Below, in pieces: positions 1 to 12,800 of a DNA stretch of 64,000 nucleotides (position 1 is the stretch's first letter; every line of letters starts with the position of its first letter). Both the position numbers and the translations under genes were made by a program. The notes below the pieces were generated by a model. That model had not been told where the DNA came from. It did not search any database and was given only the letters and a program-made list of their open reading frames with translations. The stretch is from the NCBI RefSeq assembly GCF_001522545.3, contig NC_031799.1, positions 46,269,035-46,333,034 on the forward strand. The letters run 5' to 3'. Source of the stretch: Parus major (Eukaryota > Chordata > Aves > Passeriformes > Paridae).

Positions 1-446
1 TGGCCTCGCACCCCCGGTCCTGCCGGGACGTGTGGCAGTGCCAGCCACTGCTGCAGAGCTGCTGATCCACCTCATCCACCGGCCCAGGATCTCTGCTCAT
101 CCCTGCTGTTCCAGCTGAGTGTTGCTCAGAGCCCTGCAGGAGCACCGGCACTGCCCGCCCGAGGGGGTTTGTGAAGCAAAGCCTCTCCTCCATCCCTTCC
201 CATCTCAGCCGAGAAAGCTGTCACGGGGCCCCTGGTTCTGGTTTGTTGTTAACGCCGTAGTTATTGTTGTTTGTTTGCCTTGTTATACGTACTAGTAAAG
301 AACTGTTACTCCTATCCCCAGACCTCTGCCTGAGAGCGCTTTGATTGCAAAAGTATAGTAATTTGGAGGCAGGGGGTCTACATTTTCATTCCAAGGGAGG
401 CTCCTCCCCTCCCTAGCAGACACCTGCTCTCTAAACCAAGACAACA
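1..446 (+). mobile_element. LTR-like fragment of an avian endogenous retrovirus, truncated at the left edge
   Basis: The stretch with AATTTGGAGGCAGGGGGTCT, then TTTTCATTCCAAGGGAGG, AGCAGACACCTG and AAACCAAGACA resembles the 3' part of a common bird retroviral LTR (ERV-L-like by recollection). GC content falls sharply at about 446. No retroviral coding sequence follows, so it is a solo LTR or LTR remnant. The family assignment was not checked. Confidence 0.45.
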
Positions 447-3400
447 ACATATGCAATGAGATTACAAATCTGTGTATTTCAAAAATGAAAGAAAAAATTA
501 CATGAATAGGAGATGACTTATTGCAACCTGTCATATTTTCCTTTTTTGCAAGACTTCTAGTTGCTCCAAATTTATTCAGGCATCACATGTTCTTGGGTAT
601 ATCCTATGACCTAATGAAAAACTTCAGTCTCTCACCCACACTTGGACTGCACACCTCCTTTGAGAATTTCCTGAAATACTTCTGGACATGTTCTATCAGA
701 AACAGTATTGGGAAAGCCGCTTTGTTTAGTAAAGTTGTAAGCTTAAAAGCTGTAAGACAGCCTAATTTGTACAACACTAGAACGATCCATTTTAAGATAT
801 AAAGACTTGAAGTCTAAACTTATTTAAGATAAATAGTTTATAGGTACTAGACTTCAACAAGCACATTTTCCTCATAATTTTGATATAGACTACAAGACAC
901 CCTTTTGTCCCTGTTATTCATTTTTGGAACGCACCCAACATCTGTCTACCATTATTATTTTGCTCTGGCCAGGGCTGTGAAGGGATCTTGAGTGAGGTCT
1001 TGTGAGTATGCACAAAACTGGTATGCAGTTTGAAGGGTCCTCACACCGATTTTCCACAGGGATGAAGGAAAAGCTGGAATTCTATAATCCAAGCAAAGGT
1101 AATTGGCCTATTATTTTTAGAGGCAAAGAGTTATGGTTGTGCTTTGTGGGAACAGCGAAGATGAGTTTGTCCTCATGTAGGTCATGGTGGCTGTTAAGAC
1201 AGAATTCTCATGAGTCTCACCAGTGTCTTGGAGGAGAGAAAAACTTTAGAACAGAAGCTGATTCATCAATGTCTAAAGGCAGAGTTTAAATGAGAAATAA
1301 CCTGACACAAAGCAGCTGATTTCAAGGAGCAGTGATCATCAGCTAAAGAAAGGCAGTGCCTGAAGGTCGTAGTTAAGCTTTTAAAGTTAACCAGCTTAGA
1401 GTTATTTTGATTTGTGACTTATGAACAGCTGAGGTTAATATATGAGTGTGACATCTGCTTACAAGGTGGGAGGAAGACAATAGCTTACTAAATGATTTTT
1501 AATAGACAATCAAAGAGTTGGCCATTAGGCCAGAAGCCAGAGACCAGCCTGGCTGATCAAATGAGAGCCCTGGTATAAACAGGTAAATTCTACCCCACCT
1601 ATGGACACAGGCAATTTACTGCCACAAACAGTCTGGTAGATTATAGTATTAAATGGCAGTATATATGTAATTATTTGCTGCACTGTAATGCATGAAATAG
1701 CAGAGACTATATCACCAATGTCAGGAAAAGCAGCACAGCTCAGCTGGTCAGAGCCATTTCCTCATCTACTTGTAGCAAAGAAATGTGTCTGTCCCACAGC
1801 CTCCCTTGATCAGAACCACAGGTTCCATGGGTGTCTCATATAAGGCTGGAAGCAGGAAGAGCCAAGGCTGTGGTTCTCCTGAAGCCTTTGAGGACAGAAC
1901 TATGTCAGTATGTTACTTCACTGTGTGAGGTTGTTTTCCTTTCTAATAAACACAGAAGCTCTGTGACTCACTGAGTCCAGTGATTATCTTCTCCAAAGCT
2001 GAGCTATTTGATAGCTGACTCAAGGAAGAGCAGTAACAGTCTAGCTCTTAGCAGCATGAGAGCTGCTCAACCTCAACAGCGGGCTGAAGGTGGTGAGAGC
2101 ATGGGGCAACAATGCATAGCTGGGGACTGCACTAGTTCCTCAGTGACACATTCTCCCTAATCTCAGACAAGCGGTTACTATATATTTGTTAGTTATGAAG
2201 TCCTTGCTGGTCCTCTGAAGATGGGTGGGTGCACTTCTGCTGTCTAAAATCTGTTGTAGTTTAACAGTCAATAGGGAAGTCAGGGTGTCTGACAGAAATA
2301 TTGTCACCTAGGTGACTAAGGATTTTCACCACCTTTCTCCAGGTATCAGATGGAAGAAAAGATTAAACCATATTTTCTTCATGGGGACAGAAAGAAGAAA
2401 AAGCCTTTCCCACAGTCAAAGAGGAGCTGCAGAGATACATTAAGATGCTAAGGATTAGGGAAAACAACAAAAGGGGGAGGCAGCTGAAAGCTGAACTAAA
2501 TGTGGTTGGGATGGGTGTATATGTGGACATGAGGAGGCAGGACACTGGTATTCTGACTGCAAGACAGCAGCTTAGCGTCATATGAGAGAGAAGGCAATGC
2601 TTCACTGCATGCTCTATGCTGACAACTCAGGGACTGTTGCATAGACAAAAGCTTGTTTGTCCTCACTTTTAGACTGTGTCCTGCAATGTGACAACTACCT
2701 TCAGAAAGACAGCATGTACTGGACTTAAATGTGTTAAAACTATACCCATATCCCAAGAAAACTAAGATTACTCAGAACAGAGAATTAGAATCTCATGAAA
2801 ACCTGAGCACTGTAGCAAAGCTATGAGAGAATTTTGTCAAGATTAATTAACCATTTTTGGCAGTACACTTTACATATATAATTTTAAATATGTTTCCTCT
2901 ATTTTATTTCATGAATGCATTATTATAAAGGCTGCAGAGTCACCAGTTAAAGTTTTAAAAGAATAAATATTTTTTTCCCACCACAGCAATAACTCCAAGT
3001 CAAGCAAAAAAAGCATTGCAAGTAGTATTGATATTCTTAATGTAGTGTCATGGCAGCACTGCTGTGTATATCCTACTGCTTTAGAATCTAATCAAGATTT
3101 AAGCTTTCTGTAGGACTGATATCCCAAAAGAATGAATGTAGCATGAAATAACATATATATCTTTGTAATATAGTATTTAGCATCTTTGTTTTGAAGGATC
3201 TCAGCTCATCTCTTCCTCCTTTCCATCCTCTCCCTATTCCCCCACTTTTGGTTCATGAAAATGGCTTCTGGTTTAAGACCAGCTTTGATAATTTGAAACT
3301 AAATTTTATTTCCATCCTATTTTAAGATGTAACCCACATTTTTTTGCATGCCTACTTTAAAAAATCATTAATGTCTCAGGTCTTCTGAATTATTACATAT

Positions 3401-4146
3401 TCTTTCTAAATTCCATTAATAAAACCATGTAAATGTTTCATTACAGTTTGTTAGCATAGAGGACAAGATAGGGTTAAATAATTCCACATTAAGAGCAGCA
3501 TGTATAAAAATGAGACAGGCAGTAATTCCTTAATATTTTACACAGCCAGAAGTTCTTCTCTGTATCTAAACTTACTGTTTAGAAAAGGATCGATTATGGA
3601 CCCCAGTACTTATTGTTGTGGCAATTACTTCACAGACTAAACTTGACTCACAGGAAGCAAAGTATTTTTAAGGTTAATCCTGTAAAACTGAACCAGGAGG
3701 TACATGAGTCAAGATAGATTCCTTCATTTATATGCAAAAACATGTTCAACTCCAGGGTTGCAGCTGTGAATCAAGCTGTCTAAAAGTTTGTTTTGCAATA
3801 AGTGCACACCTCTGAAGTCAGTAAAGAGCTGATTACAAGAAGGCAAAGTAAATTTATGTCCTGAAAATTAAGGAATTTTTTAATTTCTATTCTAGTGCCA
3901 TTCTAGCCCACTCTTATCAAAGGGAGCTCATGATTGATTTCAAGAATGACATAATGACACGACATGTCAAGAATGACATGTCATTCAAGAATGACTTAGT
4001 GAAGGTGGCTGTTAAACACCCACCCTTGTTCTACAGAACTGGATTTTGTCTACTCTCACAAAAGATAAACACAACTGCATGTAGGTTTGATCTACAGGAT
4101 GCCTGAGTGAAAACAACTGTGCTGTCTAGAGATCATAAATAACTTG
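447..4146. other. Intergenic, no gene recognised
   Basis: AT-rich sequence. Open frames are all under 100 codons and none resembles a known protein. The only structures seen are the TGACATGTCA palindrome cluster at 3941-3995 and AT-rich runs. Confidence 0.7.
3941..3995. repeat. Three CAAGAATGAC repeats around a 16-bp palindrome
   Basis: CAAGAATGAC occurs at 3941, 3968 and 3986. GAATGACATGTCATTC at 3971-3986 is its own reverse complement, and another GACATGTC palindrome sits at 3961-3968. Confidence 0.8.
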
Positions 4147-4185
4147 ATTTGGAAGGGACCCACAGGGATGATCCAACTCCTACCA
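4147..4185 (-). mobile_element. Short CR1 3'-end remnant
   Basis: TTTGGAAGGGACCCACAGGG followed by ATGATCCAACTCCTACCAC matches the reverse complement of the CR1 3' end (TTGGAAGGGACCT...GATCAT...CCAACTCC). Only about 40 bp are recognisable. Confidence 0.55.
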
Positions 4186-6229
4186 CAAGATCTATAGGTA
4201 AGTGTAAGGGCAATAATTCAAATTTAATCTTGATGATTTAAGTGAGTTTAGGGTAGGACAATAAAATTGTTTGATAAAGGCCAAGAGGACAGAGTGAGTC
4301 AATAGTTCATGAGATTTTGGATTTTGACTTTACACTGAGTCTACCAGTGATTTGCCTCTGATCTGTGAGAAAATGGTAACATTCAGATAGGACAGTGTTT
4401 TAAAACACAGATTAAGTCTTGCTTTGTCAGAGACATTCAGTGTTCACATTAATTTTAAAGTTAGCCTCCTTCTTGGTGTGTATCCCCTCTGCCTTGTACA
4501 GGGAAAGATCATTTATAGCAGTGTGTCTGGAATTAAAACAATACAATTCAGTTTTGCACTTTGCTTCAAATAGTCTTGTAAGCTTCAGCACTTCTTATTT
4601 CCTACATCTATGAGATGTGAGATATATCACATATATAATATGATCAGGATATATCCCTGATCATATTATATCCTTGTTTTGATGGCTAGTCTGAAGATAA
4701 ACAAACCAGATTACATTGGTCTTCTGTGGTATTAGAACAGAAATGTACCCATATCTTAATAGAACTCAGCTGCATCTGACAGCAAGCTAGCTTTTTGACC
4801 AAAACTTGTCCTCTTTTCCAAATGAAAGCTGTATTATCTTCTTTTTTTTATTATTTTTATGTTGATCCATTGAAATTATTCCACTTTAATTTAAAATTAC
4901 TGCCAGTATTTGATCAGTTTCGTTAACCTTGTAAGCCAGCGGCAATGTCTATTTATTAGTCTTCTACATTTAGAATTTAGGTATGTTTTAAAAGCAGTCT
5001 AAAAAGATCCATTGGGTGCCTGATTGACAAACAATGGCTTTATAAACATTCTTTTCATATTTTACAATTGACAAATAAAACACTGTGATAAGAAGGGGAA
5101 AAATTTCAGGAATCTATGAAGCATTTGCAATAAGAAAAATCCCTTTTTCTGGTTTGTTGGCCGGGATAGCAAGACATCAATCCTCTCCATAGCACATCAT
5201 AAGCTAAAAATAAAGCATTTAAAAACTCATCTCGATAACCTCATAGAAGGCAGAAAACCACAAGAATTTTTAGTGTTCTGCTTGAGATGGCCCTTAGCTG
5301 ATACAAAGGACAGACAATCATTTAGGCGTGACTCATATGCCTTTTTATTGATCTGTTGTACTTTGCACGTAGGCATGTGCATTTGTAGGACTTATTTGCT
5401 CCCAGCACAAGTGCCAGTGTGCCTGTAAATTAAGATTTTGCCACTGCTATTCTTTCAAAGGCTCTAAAACAGAAGATATCCCAACAGAAAAGGATCACAT
5501 CCCATTATGAAGAATGCAACTATAATTTCTAGGCTAAGTAAGATGCTTTCTTACAGACTTATTTTTTTTAAAAAAAAAAAAATCACAAGCCAAGCTCATA
5601 CTTTCTTTCACAGGAATTTGCTAGATGAAGTGGTAAATCCAACAGTGCATACACAGATCACATTGCTACATACATATTGACTTCAATAGGTCTTACATTA
5701 ATTAAATTTCTGCAAATTTCAGGTTTGAACAATCTCCAAAAGAGAAAAAAGTCTCACTTGTACATGAGTGCTTGACCCTGGTCAGTAATTAAGCTCCCAT
5801 TAGAGGATCTTGTTAATCAGTTACTTGGCCAAACAGTAAAAATTTCAGAATGAATCATCCATTTTGGGTTATTCCCCCCAGGAGGATTAGGCTCACTTTT
5901 CACCCAAAAGGTTTGTTGTTAGGCCAGGCAGCCTCCTGAAAGCATTCACCAACCCATGTGAATGAAGCATGAAGCAATTAAAATCACACAGGTCCATGTG
6001 ACCACCTGGGATGCACCCAAGGACAGAAGGAGCTGGCCAGTGTCATTACAAGTGTGTTCTCCACCATCTTCATCTCTACCAACTCTACCTCTGCCCTCTT
6101 AGATTACTTAGATTTCTGATGATGACAGCAGAAAGACTAATGTTATATGGATTTTCAAGACATGCAAAATAGGATGTAGGGATCCACACACTGGTCAGCC
6201 ACAGCTCAGTTCCTTGAAAAGTGATAGAA
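4186..6229. other. Intergenic, no gene recognised
   Basis: AT-rich, with no frame resembling a protein. It contains the hairpin at 4633-4671 and a T8A13 run at 5562-5582. Confidence 0.7.
4633..4671. repeat. Perfect 16-bp inverted repeat with 7-nt loop
   Basis: Arms ATATAATATGATCAGG (4633-4648) and CCTGATCATATTATAT (4656-4671) are exact reverse complements around ATATATC. Confidence 0.9.
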
Positions 6230-6785
6230 AAATTCCTCCTGGAAGACACTTCCAGCCATGGAAAGGACAAGAAGCTGATTTGGAATAGCCCAGTCAGACA
6301 GATGTACCAGGGACAAATGGTGTTCAACCAACTTGACTGTTTTCTTCAGTGACATAAGGGGGAAGGAAGTTCTACATTTAAGGAAGGCCTTTGGCATGGT
6401 CTTCCATAGCTGGAACACAGAGCACATGCTGGCAGTGGAGTTCCATGAGCTCATTCAGCCTTGTGAAGAGGAGGAAAAGGGGAGACCAGGCTGTGGTTAC
6501 TGCCTGGTGGGAAGGTACAAGTTCTGCCCAGGGAGGCACAGCAACAAGGTAAGAGGTAGTGGACATAGGCTGGAATGTGGGAAAACCCTTATGTATGAGG
6601 AAAAACTTCTGTAACATGACGATGTTAACAACCTTGGAACAAAGTTCAGGGTAGTCCTTGAGATATTCAAACCTTAAATGAACAGAGTCCCGGCACAAAC
6701 TGATCTGACTGGAGTTGTTTCAAAGTGGGAGTCAGAGCAGACCGCCTATAAAGTCTTCCAATCTAAATTATCCTGTGATTACTTT
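6230..6785 (+). mobile_element. Degraded CR1 LINE, end of ORF2 plus 3' UTR
   Basis: Traces of the CR1 reverse-transcriptase end (AAGGCCTTTGGCATGGTCTT, then CCATAGCTGG) are followed by 3'-UTR-like text: AGCAACAAGGTAAGAGGTAG, TATGAGGAAAAACTTCT, GAGATATTCAAACC and a TTCCAATCTAAATTATCCTG end. Many indels break all frames, so this is an old inactive copy. Confidence 0.7.
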
Positions 6786-7282
6786 TTAATGGTGAATTAC
6801 TTCAGCTAAAACAACTCAGCTTCTTTGGAAAACAAATTTAGAAGAAAATGAATTATTTTGTGCAAGTTCTAATTGATAAGAATACATTTGTTGATAAGAA
6901 TACACGTGTTCTGTCAGAACTGTTTTAAATATATCAAACCAGATAAATTTGATTAAATTTACAGATACAGAAATTAGCTTTGCAGATGGAACAATGCCTT
7001 TTTCTAGAGGGGTGGTTTTCTCTTCAGCTAATAGCAACACTGTCCTAGGATCTGTGCTTCACAGACACCCAGACAATCAAAGTACCCTTTGAGAATGCAG
7101 GCAGGTAGACAGACGAAGGTACACATTTTATCTGCATATAACAATGCTGGACTTTTGCTTTTAACATAAGTTATACACGTTAAGAAAAGCAAGTTCACCT
7201 GCCTAGACAAATGAAAAATGCCAAACAGACTTCATAAGAAGAAAACAATAATTTGTGCTGAGTTCCATCAATATTTCCACTG

Positions 7283-7320
7283 ATATCCAGTGTGTGGGTT
7301 TCAAACCACACACTGGATAT
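7283..7320. repeat. Perfect 15-bp inverted repeat with 8-nt loop
   Basis: ATATCCAGTGTGTGG at 7283-7297 and CCACACACTGGATAT at 7306-7320 are exact reverse complements around GTTTCAAA. Confidence 0.9.
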
Positions 7321-9851
7321 ACTCCAGCTACAGAAGAAGAAACAATGAACAATTTCCTTATCAATGTTTAGAGATTGTCTGAAATTCGTCTTCATAAGAA
7401 GACTGTACCACTCCCTTTCAGATATCTAAGGTGAGGTCCCTGTGGTAGCAAAATAATATAACTGATGAAGCTTCACAGAGCTTCCTTCTTCTTTGCTTAG
7501 ACTCAAGAGGGAGTAGAGAGGACTGGATAAGAGAATGGAAAATGCACACAGCTAAGAAGGACTGGCATTATCCCTGCTTTCCTTGCAAGGGGAAAGAAAA
7601 AATTTTAAATGGTGATGATGCTAAGAGTAGCACAAAGGAAAAGCAAGTCAAAAGTTGTCATTGCAACAGTACACAGAGAGAGGACCTCTTCTGTGGCTCT
7701 GTCAACCCAGGTGTCACTGGCAATGAGGCAGGGATCAACTGCGCTTTATCCCTTCTCATGGCAAAAGGAAAGGATTGCTGACCATCTCCTGAAAATAAAC
7801 CTGAAAATTAGGTCTGTTTGTGTGATGGTTGTGACCACTGGTGTATATTAAAGGCAACACTAGTTTATCATTTTGTCCTTGTTTTTGAGTCATAATGGCT
7901 GTAGGCCATATTTTCTGCTATAAATATGTGTGATACAGCAGGAGTTGAGACTTTCAGGGTGATTGTATCAAAAGGACTGTAGTTTAAGGAGTGGCACTTC
8001 GTGATATGGTCACTGAGATGCTCAGCACTGGCTCAGGAGCATTGCTGTTCACAGAAATAGAGTCTGAGTTGTGAGAAGCATACTGGTAAACATGCAGCTT
8101 TATGTGTACCTTGCAGAAAAGACTTTAGATGTGGATCAGGGCGTATGCTTTTTCTCATTTCCTTTCACATGACATTACTCCATTATTCTTGTCTTTAAAA
8201 GTCATTTACTGGCACATGCTGTGTGAAAGTCACGTCACTCTCCATTTTATTTTTGTATAAGTACACTTCTGCAGTAAATACTCTGGTTTGAAGAGAATGT
8301 CAGTGAGTCAGACAAGGCGTTGGGAACATCAGTACAGATTCACTTTCACATCTTACCATCCCATCTTCTTTATTACCACTCAAAATAAATGTTTCATCTG
8401 CTAGGTTCACAAGTTAATACATGACTTTTCATCCCAGTGCATGTCCTTGTTTTGATTTTATATACCTGTTTTTGGGTGTCCTTCTATGGCCTGTGCTGGA
8501 CTCTCCAGACTGATTTTACTGTGATACATCTCCTTGTCCTATTAAATTTTTTTCTTGCCACAGAACACTAACCCAGTGTGAAACAACTGATAAGAACCCC
8601 TCTGACCCTCTGTTGGAGGAAACTAGTAACTCTATAAGAAGCACGTGTTTTTAAGGTTTTTAAGCACCTGTTTTAATGTTTTTAAGACCAGGCTGACACT
8701 ACATTGCTGTCACAGATGAAAAAGGTCCCATTTCTGCTAAAGAATTCACTGCATCTTGCACATTTGAGATTTTGGAAGGATCTTGAGTGAGAGTTGTGGT
8801 GCTGTTGACTCACTGCCAGTTCCCTCTGGATGGGGTCTCTCGCCCTCACCTCACAACCTGTCAGGTTTTCCCATCATAGCCATGCGTGGCAGGTCTTGGA
8901 AGAGGCAAGGGCTCTCTGGGCCTCTGCAGGGTTTTACCTGGCCCTAGATCCTGCAGAGCTGACAAGACAAACAAGCAGCCTCCATCCCTGTGGCCCAACC
9001 GCACCCTTTTAGAAGAATTTGCTGTATATGCTCCTATACCGCAGCATGTTTTACAGCCGCTGGCATTGAAGATTGAATCACAGCGACCTACGCAAAACCA
9101 AGGGTGCCAATCTCAGGGAAAGTCTCATGTCTTGCAGTTCCTAAGGGACGTCTGTGCTCTTGAAAACATGCACAATTTCCCTCAGTTTTCCTCCCCCAGG
9201 TCCCTTTTTTCTCATTCTTGTTGTGCAGAGTGGGATCGGGAGTTATGGCATGCTACCTGAGGCATGGCAGCACCTGCAAGTGGGTTTAAAGAAGAGCAAG
9301 ATAAAACTTGTGCGATGAGGTGTGATGACTCTTTAATACATTTGCTCCTTGACATGCACTTTGTGAACCCAGAAGGGGCCAAGTGGAGGATGTGTGTGCA
9401 GCCTAGCAGGTCTGACAGCCACAGAGAGCAGACCAGGTCACGCTGTGGTTTGAAGGAGTGGTGGGCATACTAGCAGTCCCCTGAAGTTCAAGCAGCACTC
9501 TAACGCAAAACTGCTCGCAGGAGCAATTCCACCTTAAGCTCCATTAATACCATTTTTCCACAAAAAACATTTTATATGTATTTCAAATGTGGAGGATCAC
9601 ACACTGGTCTTTTTCTCCTCCTGCTGGCCATCAGTTAAATTACTGCTAGCATTGACAGCTCACAGTACAGATAAAAATAAATGGAAAGGAATGGAGATCT
9701 GGCTGTTTGAAGTACAGCTGAGAAATACTGAAAAATACCTCCAACAACTTATCTGCACAGAAGATTTAGGTAGAGAGAAAATTACCTTGAACTAAAATTT
9801 TAACTTTCTTAGCACTTTCTGAACAGCTTTCTTAAAAGAACAGAGAAGAAT

Positions 9852-9889
9852 AATGATGATAAGTGATGATGATGATGATGATGATGATA
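9852..9889. repeat. (ATG)n / (GAT)n microsatellite
   Basis: An interrupted array of GAT units, with a run of eight near its centre, ending in AACAATAATAA. Confidence 0.9.
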
Positions 9890-12800
9890 ACAATAATAAA
9901 TTATATAAGTTTCTGTATATAAAATGCTCTTGTTCTGTCAGAAAAATTAAATATGTTTTTCAGAGTAGCCTTTATTTTTTGCAGAAAGCTTGTTGGTCAC
10001 AGTAGTCAGGAGATCCATGTTTTTATTTCCAGCTGGGCTGCACATTTCCTGTGTGACCTTGCAACTCCCCTCTACCTCCGTTTCCCATTTTTTATGTTGC
10101 GTAATAAATATTTTGGTGAAGCAAGGCTGAAACTCTGCTCACAGAAACCATGCAGCTCCTTATTCACACGGTGCCAGAAAAGTATAAAGTTTCCTTTAAT
10201 GAGTTAATAAGATCAGGAGTAATGGCAGGGGAATCCTTGCCTGTGCTTCACAAGGAGTTTGTCACTCTCTTTTTCAGTGATACTTGGGAGGCTGCTTTTG
10301 GAGAAGTGTGGTCTTCATGGCTCTTTGGGGTGCTACAGAAACCCAGAGCTGGGAGGAGGTGTTAAAATTACCTTGCAGGAGTGGGAGGTGAATGAAAGAA
10401 GTAGTCCCCAAGCCACAGAAATGGAAACTTACCAGATCCTCCAGAATCCAGGTTTCATTTTTAGGCTCTTAGTGACATGCCCTTCTGCCTTTTTCTGGAG
10501 ACAGTTGAACATGCTAACTTTATGCCTTTTTTAGTTTCAGTCCTCTGAAGTGCATTTTAGGGGATGATGTCTTGGTATCCATGTGCACTTGTGAAAAGCA
10601 ATGCAAAATTCTACTACATCAGCACAAAATTCTAATTTATCACGCAAGTCTTCATTTTGCTCAGGTGAAAATATTTCATTTCACAGGTGAAGGAAATGTA
10701 AAGACATCCTCTTAGCCTCTCCACCTCAACAGACATTCCCACAGCTTCTAGCCAAAGAAGTTTTTCTTTGTTCTAACCAAACATTGCACATGGCTATATT
10801 TATGCCATACAGAAAACATGGTGGGATTCCATGGATTTCCCAGAAACTTTTTTCCCAGCTTGAGCCCAAACAGAATCTCCTGAAGAAAGATCTCCTGGCA
10901 ATATATGGTACATGTACCAAAGACAACAGAAGGATAGATTTCAAAGGGCACTCAAAATAGGAAACTCACAACCAGCACACAGCTGGAGACATTAAAATAT
11001 GAGAAAGGCATTGTCCTTCATAGCCTCTGCAATTTCCTTCTAGAGAACAGCAGGGTGTGTGGAGGCTGGTGGGTACATTCTGCATCCCACTGGGATGTGT
11101 CTGGGATGCTCCCCTTGCTCAGCAACATGAAGCATGGGGGTCCCAGGGCTGAGAGATGGGCACAGCAACTGTTTGATTCAGGAAATGTCCATCTCTCTCA
11201 GCACCTTAGAAATTAAGGGTGGTTCACAGAACCCATGCCATCCCAGAAAAACAGAAGATCATGGCATTATAAATAAAACCTTAGACATCATTCAAGCCCA
11301 CCAACCTTCTATTACGGTCACAGTTTGTTTCATGACTTTTTAGGAATACCAGGTTGAAAAACTGAGCTAAGATTTCCAGCTCCTTTCACAGGGACTTTTA
11401 GCTGGTTTAAACAACCTGGAAAGGGAAGGAATCTTTTGCATTAATTTATGAGTACAGGAAGAAGTTTAAGGAAAATGCAACCTGTAAGTTTCTGTGTTTC
11501 TTCCTCTTAAGTAAGGACCATGCTTAAAAACAATGACAGGTTCTGATTTACCATTTTTAAACTGTGTTTCTGCCAAAGAGATCATTTCTTGTGCTGGATG
11601 ATTTATTCATGAAACCTAGCATTCTCTCCCTTTGCCATTAATCCCAGTGCCTCACCATGTCTGCTCTCTGCTACTCAGACACTGGGATTTGTGAAGCCTT
11701 TATCTTTCTGGTAAAACATGTAGCAAAGATGAAAGCTGGAGTTTGCGGTGAGACCTCTTCTGCTCCAGGGAACACAACCTCCAAAGTGCACACACTGCCT
11801 CTGGGGTATATTGAGGGTAAAATTGCTCAGGAGGAGCATGTGGTGTTTTCAGAAAAGTGCTGGTGTGCAGGACTCTTTCCTTGATCTGACACACCCAACC
11901 TGTTAACAAAGTGCTAGTTAGGGCCACCCTGTAAGTTAAGTGCTATTAAATGGTAGCTATGGTATTAATAAATGTCACTGCCCATCACCTATGTGGATGT
12001 TTAAAAGGCAGATGGTGATTTTACAGGTAGGCAGCCCTGAACAATGCTTGAGTGTTCTTGAAAATTTTATGTCATGAGCAATACACAGGATTGAACAGGA
12101 AAATGCCTGCTTTGGGCTCCAGTCTCCCTGATGTGAGAAATTTGAGAGCCAAGAGAGGTAAAGAGCTGGACTGCCAGTGAGCCTAAGCCAGATTTTTCAG
12201 TACATGCACTTTGGTCAGTCCCGGGAGGTTAGTAGGAGCCCTTGGCAGATGGTCTGCAGAGCACAGCAGAAGCACAATGACAATACTGTTTCCCATAGAC
12301 TAAAATAATGAATCGTTGCTTCCTCTTGCTACTGTCGTTCATGTAACCTTTACAATAATTTATAATTAGATTAGTTGCCCTTTGGATAGGTGCACGTGCT
12401 TTTTTTTAAAGGGTTGCTAAGGCAACTGATGATTTCCTTATTTCATCCTGTGTTAGGGGAAATTTTACTTCCTAGTGAGCCTGAACTCGGTACTCATTGA
12501 AAACAAATACTTGTTTATCAGGAGTTTCAGTGCTTCTACAGTTATCAGGCAGAGGACACTCAATGTGTATTATGTAGTGTTGATTGTACTGCTTCATTTT
12601 AATGGTAAAAGAAGTGCTACTGTAACTTAAACAAATTGTTTAATCTCAAAGATAAGGGAGTAGAATTTTTGGGATTTGAATCTTTTGACACCTTCTTATA
12701 AACTTGTACTCAGCCTGTTTGCTTTGCTCTTTTCTTTCCTCTGGTTATGAGCACAGTTACTGCTGTACATGCAAAAAAAAACCCAAAAAACCCAGACAAA

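Noticed and set aside
6333..6614. Open frame of 93 codons
   Set aside because: Falls inside a degraded CR1 element and is not its reverse-transcriptase frame throughout.
11221..11320. Possible CR1 end (ACCTTAGACATCATTCAAGC, then CCACCAACC)
   Set aside because: Match too short and diverged to call.
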